Source of the DNA: Kribbella sp. VKM Ac-2568
GTDB lineage: Bacteria > Actinomycetota > Actinomycetes > Propionibacteriales > Kribbellaceae
Length of the DNA stretch: 64,000 bases
Reading direction: 5' to 3'
Assembly (NCBI RefSeq): GCF_004345365.1
Contig: NZ_SLVF01000005.1
Coordinates: 620,001 to 684,000 of the forward strand
Part shown: positions 35,758 through 44,526 of the stretch, piece by piece
Layout of the letters: each line of letters begins with the position of its first letter
Position numbering within the stretch: position 1 is the first letter of the stretch
Notes under the pieces: model-generated
Seen by the model: only the letters and a program-made list of their open reading frames with translations
Databases searched by the model: none
What the model was told of the DNA's origin: nothing
Position numbers and translations under genes: made by a program

Positions 35758-37872
35758 GTGACCCAGGTCGACGAACTCTTCGCCGAACGGGTCCGGGCGC
35801 TGAAGCCGGCTCCCTGTGACCACCCTGCCGACCTGCTCAGGAGGCTGTACGACGCTCAGCTCGGCAGCAGGCACGCCGACCTGGCGGCGAGGTGGCTCCA
35901 GTCCCAGGGGCACGGGTTCTACACGATCGGGTCGTCCGGCCACGAGGGGAACGCCGGGGTCGCGGCCGCCCTCCGCCCGACCGACCCGGCGCTGCTGCAC
36001 TACCGGTCCGGCGCCTTCTACCTGGCCCGGGCTGAGCAGCACCAGGACAAGGACGGGATCCGGGACATCCTGCTCGGCGTGGCCGCGGCGACCACCGAGC
36101 CGATCGCGGGCGGCCGGCACAAGGTGTTCGGGCGGCACGACCTGGCGGTCATCCCGCAGACCTCGACGATCGCCTCGCACCTGCCCCGGGCGATGGGCGT
36201 CGCCTTCTCGATCGCCCGGGCGGCCAAGCTCGGCGTACCGTCGCCCTGGCCCGCGGACGCGGTCGTGGTGACCAGCTTCGGCGATGCGTCGGCGAACCAC
36301 TCGACCGCGACCGGGGCGATCAACGCCGCCCTGCACGCGTCGTACCAGGGCATCCCGATGCCGTTGCTGCTGGTCTGCGAGGACAACGGCATCGGGATCA
36401 GCGTGCGCACCCCGGACGGCTGGATCAAGCAGGCCTACGGGCAACGCCCCGGGCTCAGGTACTTCGATGCCGACGGCACCGATCTGGACGCGACGTTGAC
36501 GATGGCCACCGAAGCGGCCACCTTCGTACGGCGGAACCGGCGGCCGGCGTTCCTCCGGCTGCGAACCGTGCGGCTGATGGGCCACGCCGGGTCCGACGTG
36601 GAGGCGGCTTACCGCAGCCCGGCCGAGCTTCTCGCTGACGAGGAACTGGATCCGCTGCTCGGCACGGCCCGGCTGCTGCTGGGAGCCGGGCATCGACCGG
36701 AGGACGTGATCGACCTCTACGAGTGCAAGCGGTCCGAGGTGATGGGGATCGCCCGCGAGGTGGCCGGACTCCCCCAGCTCGAGTCGGCCGAAGCCGTTGC
36801 CGCGCCGCTGCGGTTCCCCGATCGCGCGATCGTCGGGAAGTCGTTGCCCGGTCACCTCGTCGACACAGAGCACACCGAACCGCTCACCCTGAGCCAGGCG
36901 ATCAACCGCGCACTGGGGGACGTGCTCGCGTCGTACCCGGAGGCGATCGCGTTCGGCGAGGACATCGGCCGCAAGGGTGGGGTCTACGGGGTCACCCGCG
37001 GGCTGCAGAAGGCGTTCGGCGCCGCGCGGGTGTTCGACACGCTGCTGGACGAGCAGTCGATCCTCGGGCTGGCGCTCGGTGCGGGCGTGTCCGGCCTGCT
37101 GCCGCTGCCGGAGATCCAGTACCTCGCCTACCTGCATAACGCGGAGGACCAGCTGCGCGGTGAGGCCGCGTCGCTGAAGTTCTTCTCCCAAGGGCAGTAC
37201 CGCAACCCGATGCTGCTGCGGATCGCGGGCTACGGCTACCAGAAGGGGTTCGGCGGGCACTTCCACAACGACGACGCGATCGGCGTACTGCGGGACATCC
37301 CGGGGCTGGTGATCGCTTCACCGTCCCGGCCCGACGATGCCGCCGCGATGCTGCACAGTTGCGCCGCCGCCGCCCGGGCAGAGGGCACCGTCAGCGTGTT
37401 CCTCGAGCCGATCGCGTTGTATCACCGGCGCGATCTGCACACCGAGGGCGACGAGCAGTGGCTGGCGTCGTACCCGACCGCGCATGTGCCGATCGGGCGG
37501 GGCCGGACGTACGGCGACGGGGACCGGCTGACCATCGTCACGTTCGGCAACGGGTTACCGATGAGCCTGCGGGTGGCGGCGAGGCTGCCGCGGACCAGGG
37601 TTCTCGACCTTCGCTGGCTTGCGCCGCTGCCGGTGGAGGATTTGTTGCGCGAGGCAACAGCCACCGGGCGGGTGCTGGTGGTCGATGAGACCCGGCGCTC
37701 AGGCGGCGTCTCCGAAGGCGTCCTGGCGGCACTCGTCGACGCCGGCTACCCCGGCCGGATGGCCCGAGTAACCAGCGAGGACTCCTTCGTCCCCCTGGGC
37801 GACGCAGCCCGCCAGGTCCTCCTCAGCGAACAAACCATAGAAACGGCAGCTCGAGCCCTCATCGACACCTGA
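35758..37872 (+). CDS. Fused E1 alpha-beta 2-oxoacid dehydrogenase (BCKDH-like)
   Basis: 704 residues. The N-terminal half (to about 350) is an E1-alpha ThDP domain with GFYTIGSSGHEGNAGVAAAL, YRSGAFYLARAEQ and the ThDP/Mg stretch SFGDASANHSTATGAINAAL with EDNGIGIS. The C-terminal half is E1-beta, with ALGDVLASYPEAIAFGEDIG, then GVYGVTRGLQKAFG, GLPEIQ-like LLPLPEIQYLAYLHNAEDQL, and the closing transketolase-C part VLVVDETRRSGGVSEGVLAA. It decarboxylates a 2-oxoacid (branched-chain-like). No E2 or E3 gene is present, so it must use complexes encoded elsewhere or act independently. GTG start, three bases after the MarR stop. Confidence 0.88.
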   Translation: MTQVDELFAERVRALKPAPCDHPADLLRRLYDAQLGSRHADLAARWLQSQGHGFYTIGSSGHEGNAGVAAALRPTDPALLHYRSGAFYLARAEQHQDKDGIRDILLGVAAATTEPIAGGRHKVFGRHDLAVIPQTSTIASHLPRAMGVAFSIARAAKLGVPSPWPADAVVVTSFGDASANHSTATGAINAALHASYQGIPMPLLLVCEDNGIGISVRTPDGWIKQAYGQRPGLRYFDADGTDLDATLTMATEAATFVRRNRRPAFLRLRTVRLMGHAGSDVEAAYRSPAELLADEELDPLLGTARLLLGAGHRPEDVIDLYECKRSEVMGIAREVAGLPQLESAEAVAAPLRFPDRAIVGKSLPGHLVDTEHTEPLTLSQAINRALGDVLASYPEAIAFGEDIGRKGGVYGVTRGLQKAFGAARVFDTLLDEQSILGLALGAGVSGLLPLPEIQYLAYLHNAEDQLRGEAASLKFFSQGQYRNPMLLRIAGYGYQKGFGGHFHNDDAIGVLRDIPGLVIASPSRPDDAAAMLHSCAAAARAEGTVSVFLEPIALYHRRDLHTEGDEQWLASYPTAHVPIGRGRTYGDGDRLTIVTFGNGLPMSLRVAARLPRTRVLDLRWLAPLPVEDLLREATATGRVLVVDETRRSGGVSEGVLAALVDAGYPGRMARVTSEDSFVPLGDAARQVLLSEQTIETAARALIDT

Positions 37873-38266
37873 ACAACACCCGGAGCACACCTACACAGGC
37901 CAGCCACCACCGATCATCGCGGCTGGTGGGAGCAGGGTCTCGAGCCTGGTGGACGTTCCGGAGTACGAGCGGTCTGCCCATGCCCGTTCCGACGTCGTCG
38001 CCGACCGGCGCGGAACGCAGTACCTCCGACGCGCTGGTGACGGCGTGGTCCTAGCCGGGGTGGGGGTCCGGCGGGGCCAATGGGTCATTGCTGCTGCGCC
38101 GCGACTCCCCGGTGCGGGTCACTCACTCGGCCCGATCGGCGGTGCGGGTCACTCACTCGGGAAGATCCGCAATGCTGGCCGTCGGGCGGGCGCACGACAG
38201 CCTCGCCCGGCGTGGCGTGATCTTCGGTTGCCCTGTCCGGACGAGGTGCGCTGCGTCGTGGGACCG
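37873..38266. other. Intergenic stretch with direct repeats
   Basis: 394 bases between the E1 dehydrogenase and the HNH nuclease 3' end. It holds a modest hairpin (CCAGCC with GGCTGG, 37900-37926) that may terminate the E1 transcript, and the two-copy 20-base repeat listed separately. I see no convincing gene; a plus-strand open frame through here overlaps the nuclease gene. Confidence 0.5.
38111..38160. repeat. 20-base direct repeat, two copies
   Basis: GGTGCGGGTCACTCACTCGG occurs at 38111-38130 and 38141-38160, exact copies separated by ten bases (CCCGATCGGC). It is just past the 3' end of the DUF222/HNH gene. Possibly a slippage product or protein-binding direct repeat. Confidence 0.85.
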
Positions 38267-40003
38267 TCAGCCCGGTCGGGCGCACGGCGGTCCTGTCCTT
38301 GGCTCGGTGGACCCCGTGACGGAAGGGCGCCAGTCCCGGTCGGTGGTGGCCGATGGCGGGTTGTTGGCGTGGTGCAGCGCCCGCTGACCTGGGGACGGGT
38401 CGTCGGGTGGAGGGGTGTGGTTGCCGGAGCCTGGTTCGGGCGGGTCGGTGTCACCCCAGGGGTCGAACTGCGCGACCGCGGTGTTCCCGGTGGTGGTGCA
38501 AGCCGGGTCGTGGGCGCGGTTCCGGGCAGGGCCGGGCGACCCCGGAGCTCCGCCGTAGCTGCTGGCGGGTGTGCGGTAGCGGGTTCGGGTGGGGCCGGGT
38601 TCGGCCCAGGCGGGTCGGGCGACGGTGGCGGTGCCGCCGTGGAGGGTGATGGTCCAGTGGCCGTAGTGGGTGTCGATGTGGTGGCGGCGGCAGAGCAGGA
38701 CCAGGTTGGTCAGGGCGGTGGGGCCGTTGTCGATCCAGGAGATCAGGTGGTGGGCGTCGCAGAAGATCGGCGGTGCCTTGCACACGACGCAGCCCTTGTC
38801 GCGGGCGTTCAGGGCGCGGCGCATGGCGCGGTTGACGAAGCGCTGGGCCATGGCGACGTCGAGGGGTTCGGAGTTCGCGCCGAGCACGATCGGGATGATC
38901 TGCGCCTCGCACGCCAACCGGCGGATCGCGCCCGCGGACAGCCCTTCGCCGTGCACCAGGGTCCCGACCGCGTGGGCACCGGCGTCGGTGAGGTCTTTGA
39001 GGTCGATGGTGACAGTGATGTGCGCCTTCGGGCCGTACCCGGCCTCCGCCACACCACGGCCTGCAGCGCCACTGCCGGCTGCACTGCCTGCGGCACCACT
39101 CGCGGCTGCACCAGTCGGGGCGGCGCTACCGGCGGCAGGAGTCTCGCCGGGACTGGTCGGGAGCTCAGCGGTTCCGGGCGCGCTGCCCGGGTCGGATACT
39201 CCGGCGGTGTCAGGTGGGGTGGCGGCGGTGATGGCGTTGGAGGCGACGTTGAGGACGTCGGTAAGGGCGTCGGCACGGCGCTTGTCCGGTGAGCGCGGGT
39301 CCAACTCACCGGTGACGGTCTTACGCGGCTTCGCACCGGACAGGATCAGGGCCTGGAACAGTTCGGCGTTCTCGTTGGCCAGGAAGCCACTGAACTTGAC
39401 ACCCCGGTCCGCGGGCCGCAGCCGCAACTCCTCCCGGGCATAGGCCTTGTCCTCTTCGGGTGCCGGGCCGTCGGCGTCCAGCAGGTCCCGGACCCGGCGG
39501 GCCGCCTTGCGCAGTTCCGAGGGGTTGAAGTGGCGGCCCAGGGCGACGAGTTGTTGTTCGGCCACGGCCAGGTCCTCCACCGCCACGGTCTTGGGCACGT
39601 TCTCCAGTTCGGCCACGATCGCCGCGGCCTGCGCCGGAGACAACACCACTGCATCGGCCTCGGCATCCGCGCCGGCATCTTCGTCGCTGCCGTCGGCGTC
39701 CGCGCCATCCAGGTCCGGATTGACCGGGGGGAGGGCGTCGGTGACGGCGGGGTACTTCCGCAGCGCCTTGGCCAGGCCCAGGTCACGCTTGATCACGCCC
39801 GGGTCGAGACGGTGCCGAAACGCCAGCAGGCGGGCGGTGTCGCCGGCGCCGAGGGTCGCGGCGTGACCGGTCGCGTCGTAGGCGGCCAGAACCTGCAGAC
39901 GGTAGGTCTGCAACCGGGAGATCTCAGCCTGCAGGACGTCGAGAGTGGACAGCTGTTCGCTGTCACTCATCGACCACACCGGCCGCTCACCCAGAAACTC
40001 CAT
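38267..40003 (-). CDS. DUF222/HNH endonuclease domain protein
   Basis: 578 residues. The N-terminal DUF222 region (about 1-250) is helical (LQAEISRLQTYRLQVLAAYD; LDPGVIKRDLGLAKALRKYP). A linker rich in Ala, Gly and Ser follows, then a second helical block with GLSAGAIRRLACEAQIIPIV. The HNH nuclease motif is CVVCKAPPIFCDAHHLISWI, then TNLVLLCRRHHIDTHYGHW. The C-terminus is Pro/Thr/Arg-rich and probably disordered. These multi-copy actinobacterial genes include the REP13E12-type elements and are thought to move or recombine. The ATG at MEFLGERP or the one at MSDSEQ (39970) could start it; neither has a strong ribosome site. Confidence 0.9.
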   Translation of the reverse strand: MEFLGERPVWSMSDSEQLSTLDVLQAEISRLQTYRLQVLAAYDATGHAATLGAGDTARLLAFRHRLDPGVIKRDLGLAKALRKYPAVTDALPPVNPDLDGADADGSDEDAGADAEADAVVLSPAQAAAIVAELENVPKTVAVEDLAVAEQQLVALGRHFNPSELRKAARRVRDLLDADGPAPEEDKAYAREELRLRPADRGVKFSGFLANENAELFQALILSGAKPRKTVTGELDPRSPDKRRADALTDVLNVASNAITAATPPDTAGVSDPGSAPGTAELPTSPGETPAAGSAAPTGAAASGAAGSAAGSGAAGRGVAEAGYGPKAHITVTIDLKDLTDAGAHAVGTLVHGEGLSAGAIRRLACEAQIIPIVLGANSEPLDVAMAQRFVNRAMRRALNARDKGCVVCKAPPIFCDAHHLISWIDNGPTALTNLVLLCRRHHIDTHYGHWTITLHGGTATVARPAWAEPGPTRTRYRTPASSYGGAPGSPGPARNRAHDPACTTTGNTAVAQFDPWGDTDPPEPGSGNHTPPPDDPSPGQRALHHANNPPSATTDRDWRPSVTGSTEPRTGPPCARPG

Positions 40004-40275
40004 ACCTCAGACCCTAGACACCCCCTCCGACAGTTTCCGGTCCGGAAGGCCCTTATCTGTAAGGGATTCCGAAGATTGACCGAAACTCGACGCGCGCATC
40101 GGATCCGGTCAAGTTGTCCACAACCCCACCGAACCTGTGGAGTCGCCGCCGGGTGATCGAAGGCTGCGTCGAACGCACGAGGATGCAGATGCAGCTGGCC
40201 GGCGGTGGGATCTCCGGTGCACACCACCCCGACCACTTCTGCGAGCCCGCTCGCGTGGCCGGCCGAAGAGGACGG

Positions 40276-40758
40276 TCAGGCGCCGAACAGGCGTTGCCAC
40301 AGGGAGCGCCTGGCGGAAGCAGGCTGCTCCGGCTCTGCCTGTCGCGCATTCGCCTGCGGCCGGTCGAGGAGCCATTGTTCGACGAGGGCCTCCTCGTCGA
40401 CGGTGCCGACCGGGATGACAGCTCCGGTGGCGTCGCGGATCTGGATCAGGATGCGCTTGTTCAGGTCCTGCAGGTAGTCCCGGACCTCGCTCTCGCGGCG
40501 CATCTTGCGCAGCTTGTCCGGGATCTGTGCCTTCTCCTTGCGCAACTGCACCGACACCGGCAGCAGCGCGTCGGTCTCGATCTGCTCCCGGCGGATGAAG
40601 TCCTTCACCCACCAGTCCGGGTCGTGCGCCTCACCCAGCTTCGGGATCGGCTTGCCCGCGCCGGCCAGGTTGTCGAACTCGCCCCGGTTCTGGGCTTGCT
40701 TGATCTGCGCCTCGACCCAGTCCTCGGTCTTCATCCCGGGCGGTTTGCGCTCCGTCAT
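40276..40758 (-). CDS. DUF1992 protein (DnaJ-C28-like)
   Basis: 160 residues. Starts TERKPPGMKTEDWVEAQIKQ, then AQNRGEFDNLAGAGKPIPKL and DPDWWVKDFIRREQIETDAL, the DUF1992 pattern found in the conserved domain of DNAJC28 and in free-standing bacterial proteins. Function unknown. GGGAGGG seven bases before the ATG (MTERKPPG) decides the start over the in-frame upstream codons. It stands between the HNH gene and a membrane-protein gene, all on the minus strand. Confidence 0.88.
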   Translation of the reverse strand: MTERKPPGMKTEDWVEAQIKQAQNRGEFDNLAGAGKPIPKLGEAHDPDWWVKDFIRREQIETDALLPVSVQLRKEKAQIPDKLRKMRRESEVRDYLQDLNKRILIQIRDATGAVIPVGTVDEEALVEQWLLDRPQANARQAEPEQPASARRSLWQRLFGA

Positions 40759-40865
40759 CTGTACGCCCTCCCAGTCACTGCGACATGGTTGCTGTACACC
40801 GCCGATCAGGCGACCGCCGTTCCCGGCGGACCACCATTCTACCGTTTGTGAATGCAATCACAAGA

Positions 40866-41456
40866 TCAGCCGGGAGGAATTCTGCGCTGCGGCCAGAGCT
40901 CCGGCATCGGGATCGGCATCCGCCACATCGGCACGCCGGCCCCCACCAGGCCGTTGCGGATCGCGACGTACCGGAGCAGCCGCAGCGGGCCGGCGATCAG
41001 GATGAAGGCGAGCGGGAGCTCCACCAGGAACGCGGTGAGCAGGGCCTGGACCAGGTCGGCGCCCCGCTGGCTGGTCAGAACGTCGAACCACGCGTCGCAG
41101 ACGAGCAGGACACCTGAGGCGAAGGCGGCCGGGAAGAGCAACAGCCGTCGCCGCCAGCCGAACACCGCGGTCGCGACGAGCATCGCCAGCAGGATCACGT
41201 CGAACCCGACCCAGGTGGCGACCCAGTTCCGCGCCTCGTAGTGGCTGGGCAGGGTGACCGCCAGGTAGACGGTCCACGGGATCAGCGCGGCCACACAGGC
41301 CAGCATCAACGCCAGCCGCCACCTGCGGATCCGCTCCATCGTCCGCGGCGCCGGCAACAGCCCCGCCGGCACTAGGGCCAGCCGCAGGATCAGCTCCCGC
41401 CGCTCCGCTGGAGTCATCGCCGCGATCTCTTCATCGGACAGCCGTAAACCGCTCAC
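40866..41456 (-). CDS. Hypothetical membrane protein
   Basis: 196 residues with four or five predicted membrane helices: LALMLACVAALIPWTVYLAV, WVATWVGFDVILLAMLVATA, LLLFPAAFASGVLLVC and LLTAFLVELPLAFILIAGPL. The N-terminus (GLRLSDEEIAAMTPAERREL) is cytoplasmic and acidic. GTG start without an evident ribosome site. It lies 107 bases upstream of the DUF1992 gene on the same strand. No recognised family. Confidence 0.65.
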   Translation of the reverse strand: MSGLRLSDEEIAAMTPAERRELILRLALVPAGLLPAPRTMERIRRWRLALMLACVAALIPWTVYLAVTLPSHYEARNWVATWVGFDVILLAMLVATAVFGWRRRLLLFPAAFASGVLLVCDAWFDVLTSQRGADLVQALLTAFLVELPLAFILIAGPLRLLRYVAIRNGLVGAGVPMWRMPIPMPELWPQRRIPPG

Positions 41457-41570
41457 ACTGCATGCTCACACGCCCCACCAACCAACCCCCGCCACCGCCG
41501 CGCAGTACTGCGCTCGCCGTGGCGAGTTGCTCCACGGGACAGGCGGGAGGGGATGCCCAGCGGGCGGGTG

Positions 41571-41736
41571 GAGATGTGCGCGGGGGGATGTGCGCCGGGG
41601 GGGTGAGGATGTGCGCCAGGGGGTGGGGATGTGCGCCAGGGGGTGGGGATGTGCGCCGGGGGGACGTGCGCGGGGTGAGGGGGATGTGCGCGGGGCGTGG
41701 GGTGGGGATGCGCGTGAGGTGAGGGGTGGGGTGGGG
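41571..41736. repeat. G-rich imperfect tandem repeat (minisatellite)
   Basis: About eight units built on GATGTGCGCCAGGGGGTGGG. Two exact 20-base copies sit at 41608-41627 and 41628-41647, and degenerate units flank them. The plus strand has many runs of three to seven G, so G-quadruplexes are possible. It lies in the 377-base gap between the membrane-protein gene and the aldehyde dehydrogenase start and ends about 100 bases before that start. The gap's left part (41457-41570) shows only the 12-base palindrome CGCAGTACTGCG. Confidence 0.9.
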
Positions 41737-41833
41737 TTCTGCAGGGTGGGGAGCGGCGCGCGGGTGGGTTGGCAGGGGTGGGGTGGATGGCGGAGGCTGG
41801 CTGGACCGTAGTTCTGAGTGAGAGGACCCACCT

Positions 41834-43378
41834 GTGTCGTCTGCCATCTTGTCCGTCGTCGCCGGAGAGCGGGTCCCGGATCCGGTCCGCACCACGCCGT
41901 CCACCAACCCGGCGAACACCGCCGACGTGGTCGGCACCATCGGGGTCGCCGGGCCGGACGTGTTCGTCCAGGCTGCCCGGGCCGCGCGGGAGGCGCAGGC
42001 CGATTGGGCAGCGCTCCCGGCTCCGCAGCGCGGCCAGGTGATCGCGAACGTCGGCCGGCTGATGACGGCGAACAAGGACCGGCTGGCCGCACTCGTCACC
42101 CGCGAGATCGGCAAGCCGCTGGCGGAGGCGCTCGGCGAGGTGCAGGAGATCATCGACACCTGCGACTTCTTCATCGGCGAGGGCCGCCGGCTCTACGGCC
42201 AGACGGTGCCGTCGGAGATGCCCGACAAGCAACTGTTCACCTTCCGCCGGCCGGTCGGCGCCGTCGCGGTGATCTCGGCCGGCAACTTCCCGGTCGCGGT
42301 GCCGTCCTGGTACATCGTGCCGGCCTTGCTCTGCGGCAACACTGTGGTCTGGAAGCCGGCGGAGTACTCGGCTGTGGTGTCCGACGCGTTCTACCAGATC
42401 TTCGCGCACTCCGGCGTACCGGCGGGCGTCTTCAACCTCGTGTACGCGGACGGGCCCGACACGTTCGCCGGACTCGAGCAGGCGCTGGCGGCCGGGCTGA
42501 TCGACAAGGTGGGGTTCACCGGGTCGAGCGAGGTCGGCAGCCGAATCGGCGAGCTCTGCGGCCGCCACCTGCAGACCCCGTGCCTCGAGCTCGGCGGCAA
42601 GAACCCGATGGTGATCACCGAGGACGCCGACCTCGACCTGGCCGTCGAAGGCGCCCTCTTCTCCGGGTTCGGTACTGCGGGTCAGCGGTGCACGTCGCTG
42701 GGAACGGTGATCGTGCAGGAGTCGGTGCACGACGAGTTCGTCCGGCGGTTCAGCGCGGCGGTGGCCTCGGCGGCGATGGGCGACCCGACCCAGGACGTGC
42801 TGTTCGGTCCGCTGCTGGACGAGAAGTTCGCGGCCGGCTTCGAGAAGTCGCTCGGCTGGATCGCGGCGCACCACACCGTGATCGGCGCGACCGGCCGGGT
42901 CTCCGCGGACAACCCGCGGGACGGCTTCGTCGGCGACTCCTCGGTCGGCCTGTTCTACCATCCGGTGATCGTGGACGGCGTCCGGTCCGGCGACGAGCTG
43001 TTCCTGAACGAGACCTTCGGCCCGGTCGTCGGGATCACCAGCTACACCACCCTCGACGAGGCGATTGCCCTCGGCAACAAGTCGGGGTACGGGCTGTCCA
43101 GCTCGATCTACACGACCGACCCGAACAAGGCGTTCCGGTTCGCGCAGGGGATCTCGGCCGGCATGGTCAGCGTGAACAACTCGACCTCCGGCGCCGAGGC
43201 ACACCTGCCCTTCGGCGGAAACGGCAAGTCCGGCAATGGTTCGCGGCAGAGTGGCATCTGGGTGCTCGACCAGTTCACCCGCTGGCAGTCGCTCAACTGG
43301 GACTACTCGGGCAAGCTGCAGAAGGCGCAGATGGATACCGTCACCGTCGAGGCGGACTACAACTTCCTACTGCCGTGA
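41834..43378 (+). CDS. Aldehyde dehydrogenase family protein
   Basis: 514 residues. NAD(P)-dependent oxidation of an aldehyde. Landmarks are AVISAGNFPVAVPSWYIVPA and GNTVVWKPAEYS (cofactor), VGFTGSSEVGSRIG, the general base Glu in LELGGKNP and the nucleophile Cys in AGQRCTS. The closing FGGNGKSGNGSRQSG follows near the end. It resembles the piperideine-6-carboxylate/aminoadipate-semialdehyde dehydrogenase branch, so an amino-aldehyde is a fair guess, but no more. GTG start with GAGAGGA. The next gene overlaps its stop in GTGA, so the two form a coupled operon. A G-rich minisatellite lies about 100 bases upstream. Confidence 0.9.
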   Translation: MSSAILSVVAGERVPDPVRTTPSTNPANTADVVGTIGVAGPDVFVQAARAAREAQADWAALPAPQRGQVIANVGRLMTANKDRLAALVTREIGKPLAEALGEVQEIIDTCDFFIGEGRRLYGQTVPSEMPDKQLFTFRRPVGAVAVISAGNFPVAVPSWYIVPALLCGNTVVWKPAEYSAVVSDAFYQIFAHSGVPAGVFNLVYADGPDTFAGLEQALAAGLIDKVGFTGSSEVGSRIGELCGRHLQTPCLELGGKNPMVITEDADLDLAVEGALFSGFGTAGQRCTSLGTVIVQESVHDEFVRRFSAAVASAAMGDPTQDVLFGPLLDEKFAAGFEKSLGWIAAHHTVIGATGRVSADNPRDGFVGDSSVGLFYHPVIVDGVRSGDELFLNETFGPVVGITSYTTLDEAIALGNKSGYGLSSSIYTTDPNKAFRFAQGISAGMVSVNNSTSGAEAHLPFGGNGKSGNGSRQSGIWVLDQFTRWQSLNWDYSGKLQKAQMDTVTVEADYNFLLP

Positions 43379-44526
43379 CTCTGCCCGAGCGCGCCGAGGT
43401 GGTGATCGTCGGCGGCGGGGTGATGGGCACGAGCATCGCCTTCCACCTCGCCGAGGCCGGCGTCACCGACATCCTGCTGCTGGAGCGGAACGAGCTCGGT
43501 TCGGGCTCGACCTCGAAGGCGGCGGGCGGTGTCCGGGCGAACTTCTCCGACGAGCTGAACATCGCGCTCGGCGCCCGCAGCCTGGAGGCGTTCGCCCGCT
43601 TCGGCGAACGCCCCGGGCAGGAGATCGACCTGCACCGGGTGGGCTACCTGTTCCTGCTGTCGTCCGACGAACAGGTGGCGCTGTTCGAGGAGAGCACCCG
43701 GCTGCAGAACGCGGCCGGGCAACCGACCCGGATGCTGGAGGTCTCCGGGGCGATCCGGCTCGCCCCGCTGTTGTCGCCCGACGGCCTGATCGCCGCCTGC
43801 TTCTCACCCAACGACGGGCACTGCACGCCGGAGTCCGTCGTACTGGGGTATGCCACGGCCGCACGGAGGCTCGGCGCGACGCTGGTCACCGGGTGCGAGG
43901 TCACCGGCATCGATGCCGTTGGCAACGAAATCCGCGGGGTCCGGACGCGGCGCGGCCGGGTCGCGACGTCGACGGTGATCTGCGCGGCCGGAGCCTGGTC
44001 GGCACCGCTCGCGGCGATGGCCGGGGTCGAGCTGCCGGTGACGCCGTTGCGCCGGCAGATCGTGGTGACCGAGGCGATCCCCGATCTGCCCGGCGACCTG
44101 CCGATGACGATCGACTTCAGCAGCACGTTCTACTTCCACCGCGAAGGTCCCGGCCTCCTGGTCGGCCTGTCCGACCCGGAGGAGGAACCCGGCTACCACC
44201 TGTCTCCCACGGAAGCCTGGCTTCCTCGCCTCACCGCCGCGATGGAACAGCGCGCTCCTTCGCTGTTGGACGTCGGCCTCGCGAGTAGCTGGGCCGGCCT
44301 CTACGAGAACACCCCCGACCACAACGCCCTGATCGGCGAGGCCGACGGCATCAGTCGCTTCCTCTACGCCACGGGCTTTTCCGGCCACGGCTTCCTCCAG
44401 GGCCCCGCGATCGGCGAGGTCCTCCGGGACCTCTACCTGGGCCGGGCGCCCTTCATCGACGTCTCCCCCTTGGATGCCAACCGCTTCCGTACGTCGAGCC
44501 TCCGAGCCGAGCAGAACATCGTCTGA
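43375..44526 (+). CDS. FAD-dependent oxidoreductase, DAO/sarcosine-oxidase-like
   Basis: 383 residues. FAD site VVIVGGGVMGTSIAFHLAEA near the N-terminus, then LLERNELGSGSTSKAAGGVR, the usual sarcosine oxidase beta/glycine oxidase continuation. The C-terminal region contains SSWAGLYENTPDHNALIGEA and FSGHGFLQGPAIGEVLRDLY, FAD-closing in this family. It should oxidise an amine or N-methyl/cyclic amino acid and feed an aldehyde or imine to the coupled aldehyde dehydrogenase. Which amine is not visible. GTG start overlaps the dehydrogenase stop by four bases. Its end meets the reductase gene one base apart. Confidence 0.85.
   Translation: MTLPERAEVVIVGGGVMGTSIAFHLAEAGVTDILLLERNELGSGSTSKAAGGVRANFSDELNIALGARSLEAFARFGERPGQEIDLHRVGYLFLLSSDEQVALFEESTRLQNAAGQPTRMLEVSGAIRLAPLLSPDGLIAACFSPNDGHCTPESVVLGYATAARRLGATLVTGCEVTGIDAVGNEIRGVRTRRGRVATSTVICAAGAWSAPLAAMAGVELPVTPLRRQIVVTEAIPDLPGDLPMTIDFSSTFYFHREGPGLLVGLSDPEEEPGYHLSPTEAWLPRLTAAMEQRAPSLLDVGLASSWAGLYENTPDHNALIGEADGISRFLYATGFSGHGFLQGPAIGEVLRDLYLGRAPFIDVSPLDANRFRTSSLRAEQNIV

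Noticed and set aside
37949..39292. 447-codon plus-strand frame across the HNH gene
   Set aside because: It is the antisense of a well-supported DUF222/HNH gene with no recognisable domain.
41571..41736. CRISPR array
   Set aside because: Units are contiguous tandem repeats without unique spacers, and no cas genes are present.
41453..43204. Minus-strand frame through the G-rich array giving His/Pro-rich repeats
   Set aside because: It is the complement of the minisatellite plus antisense of the aldehyde dehydrogenase; no start signal or family.
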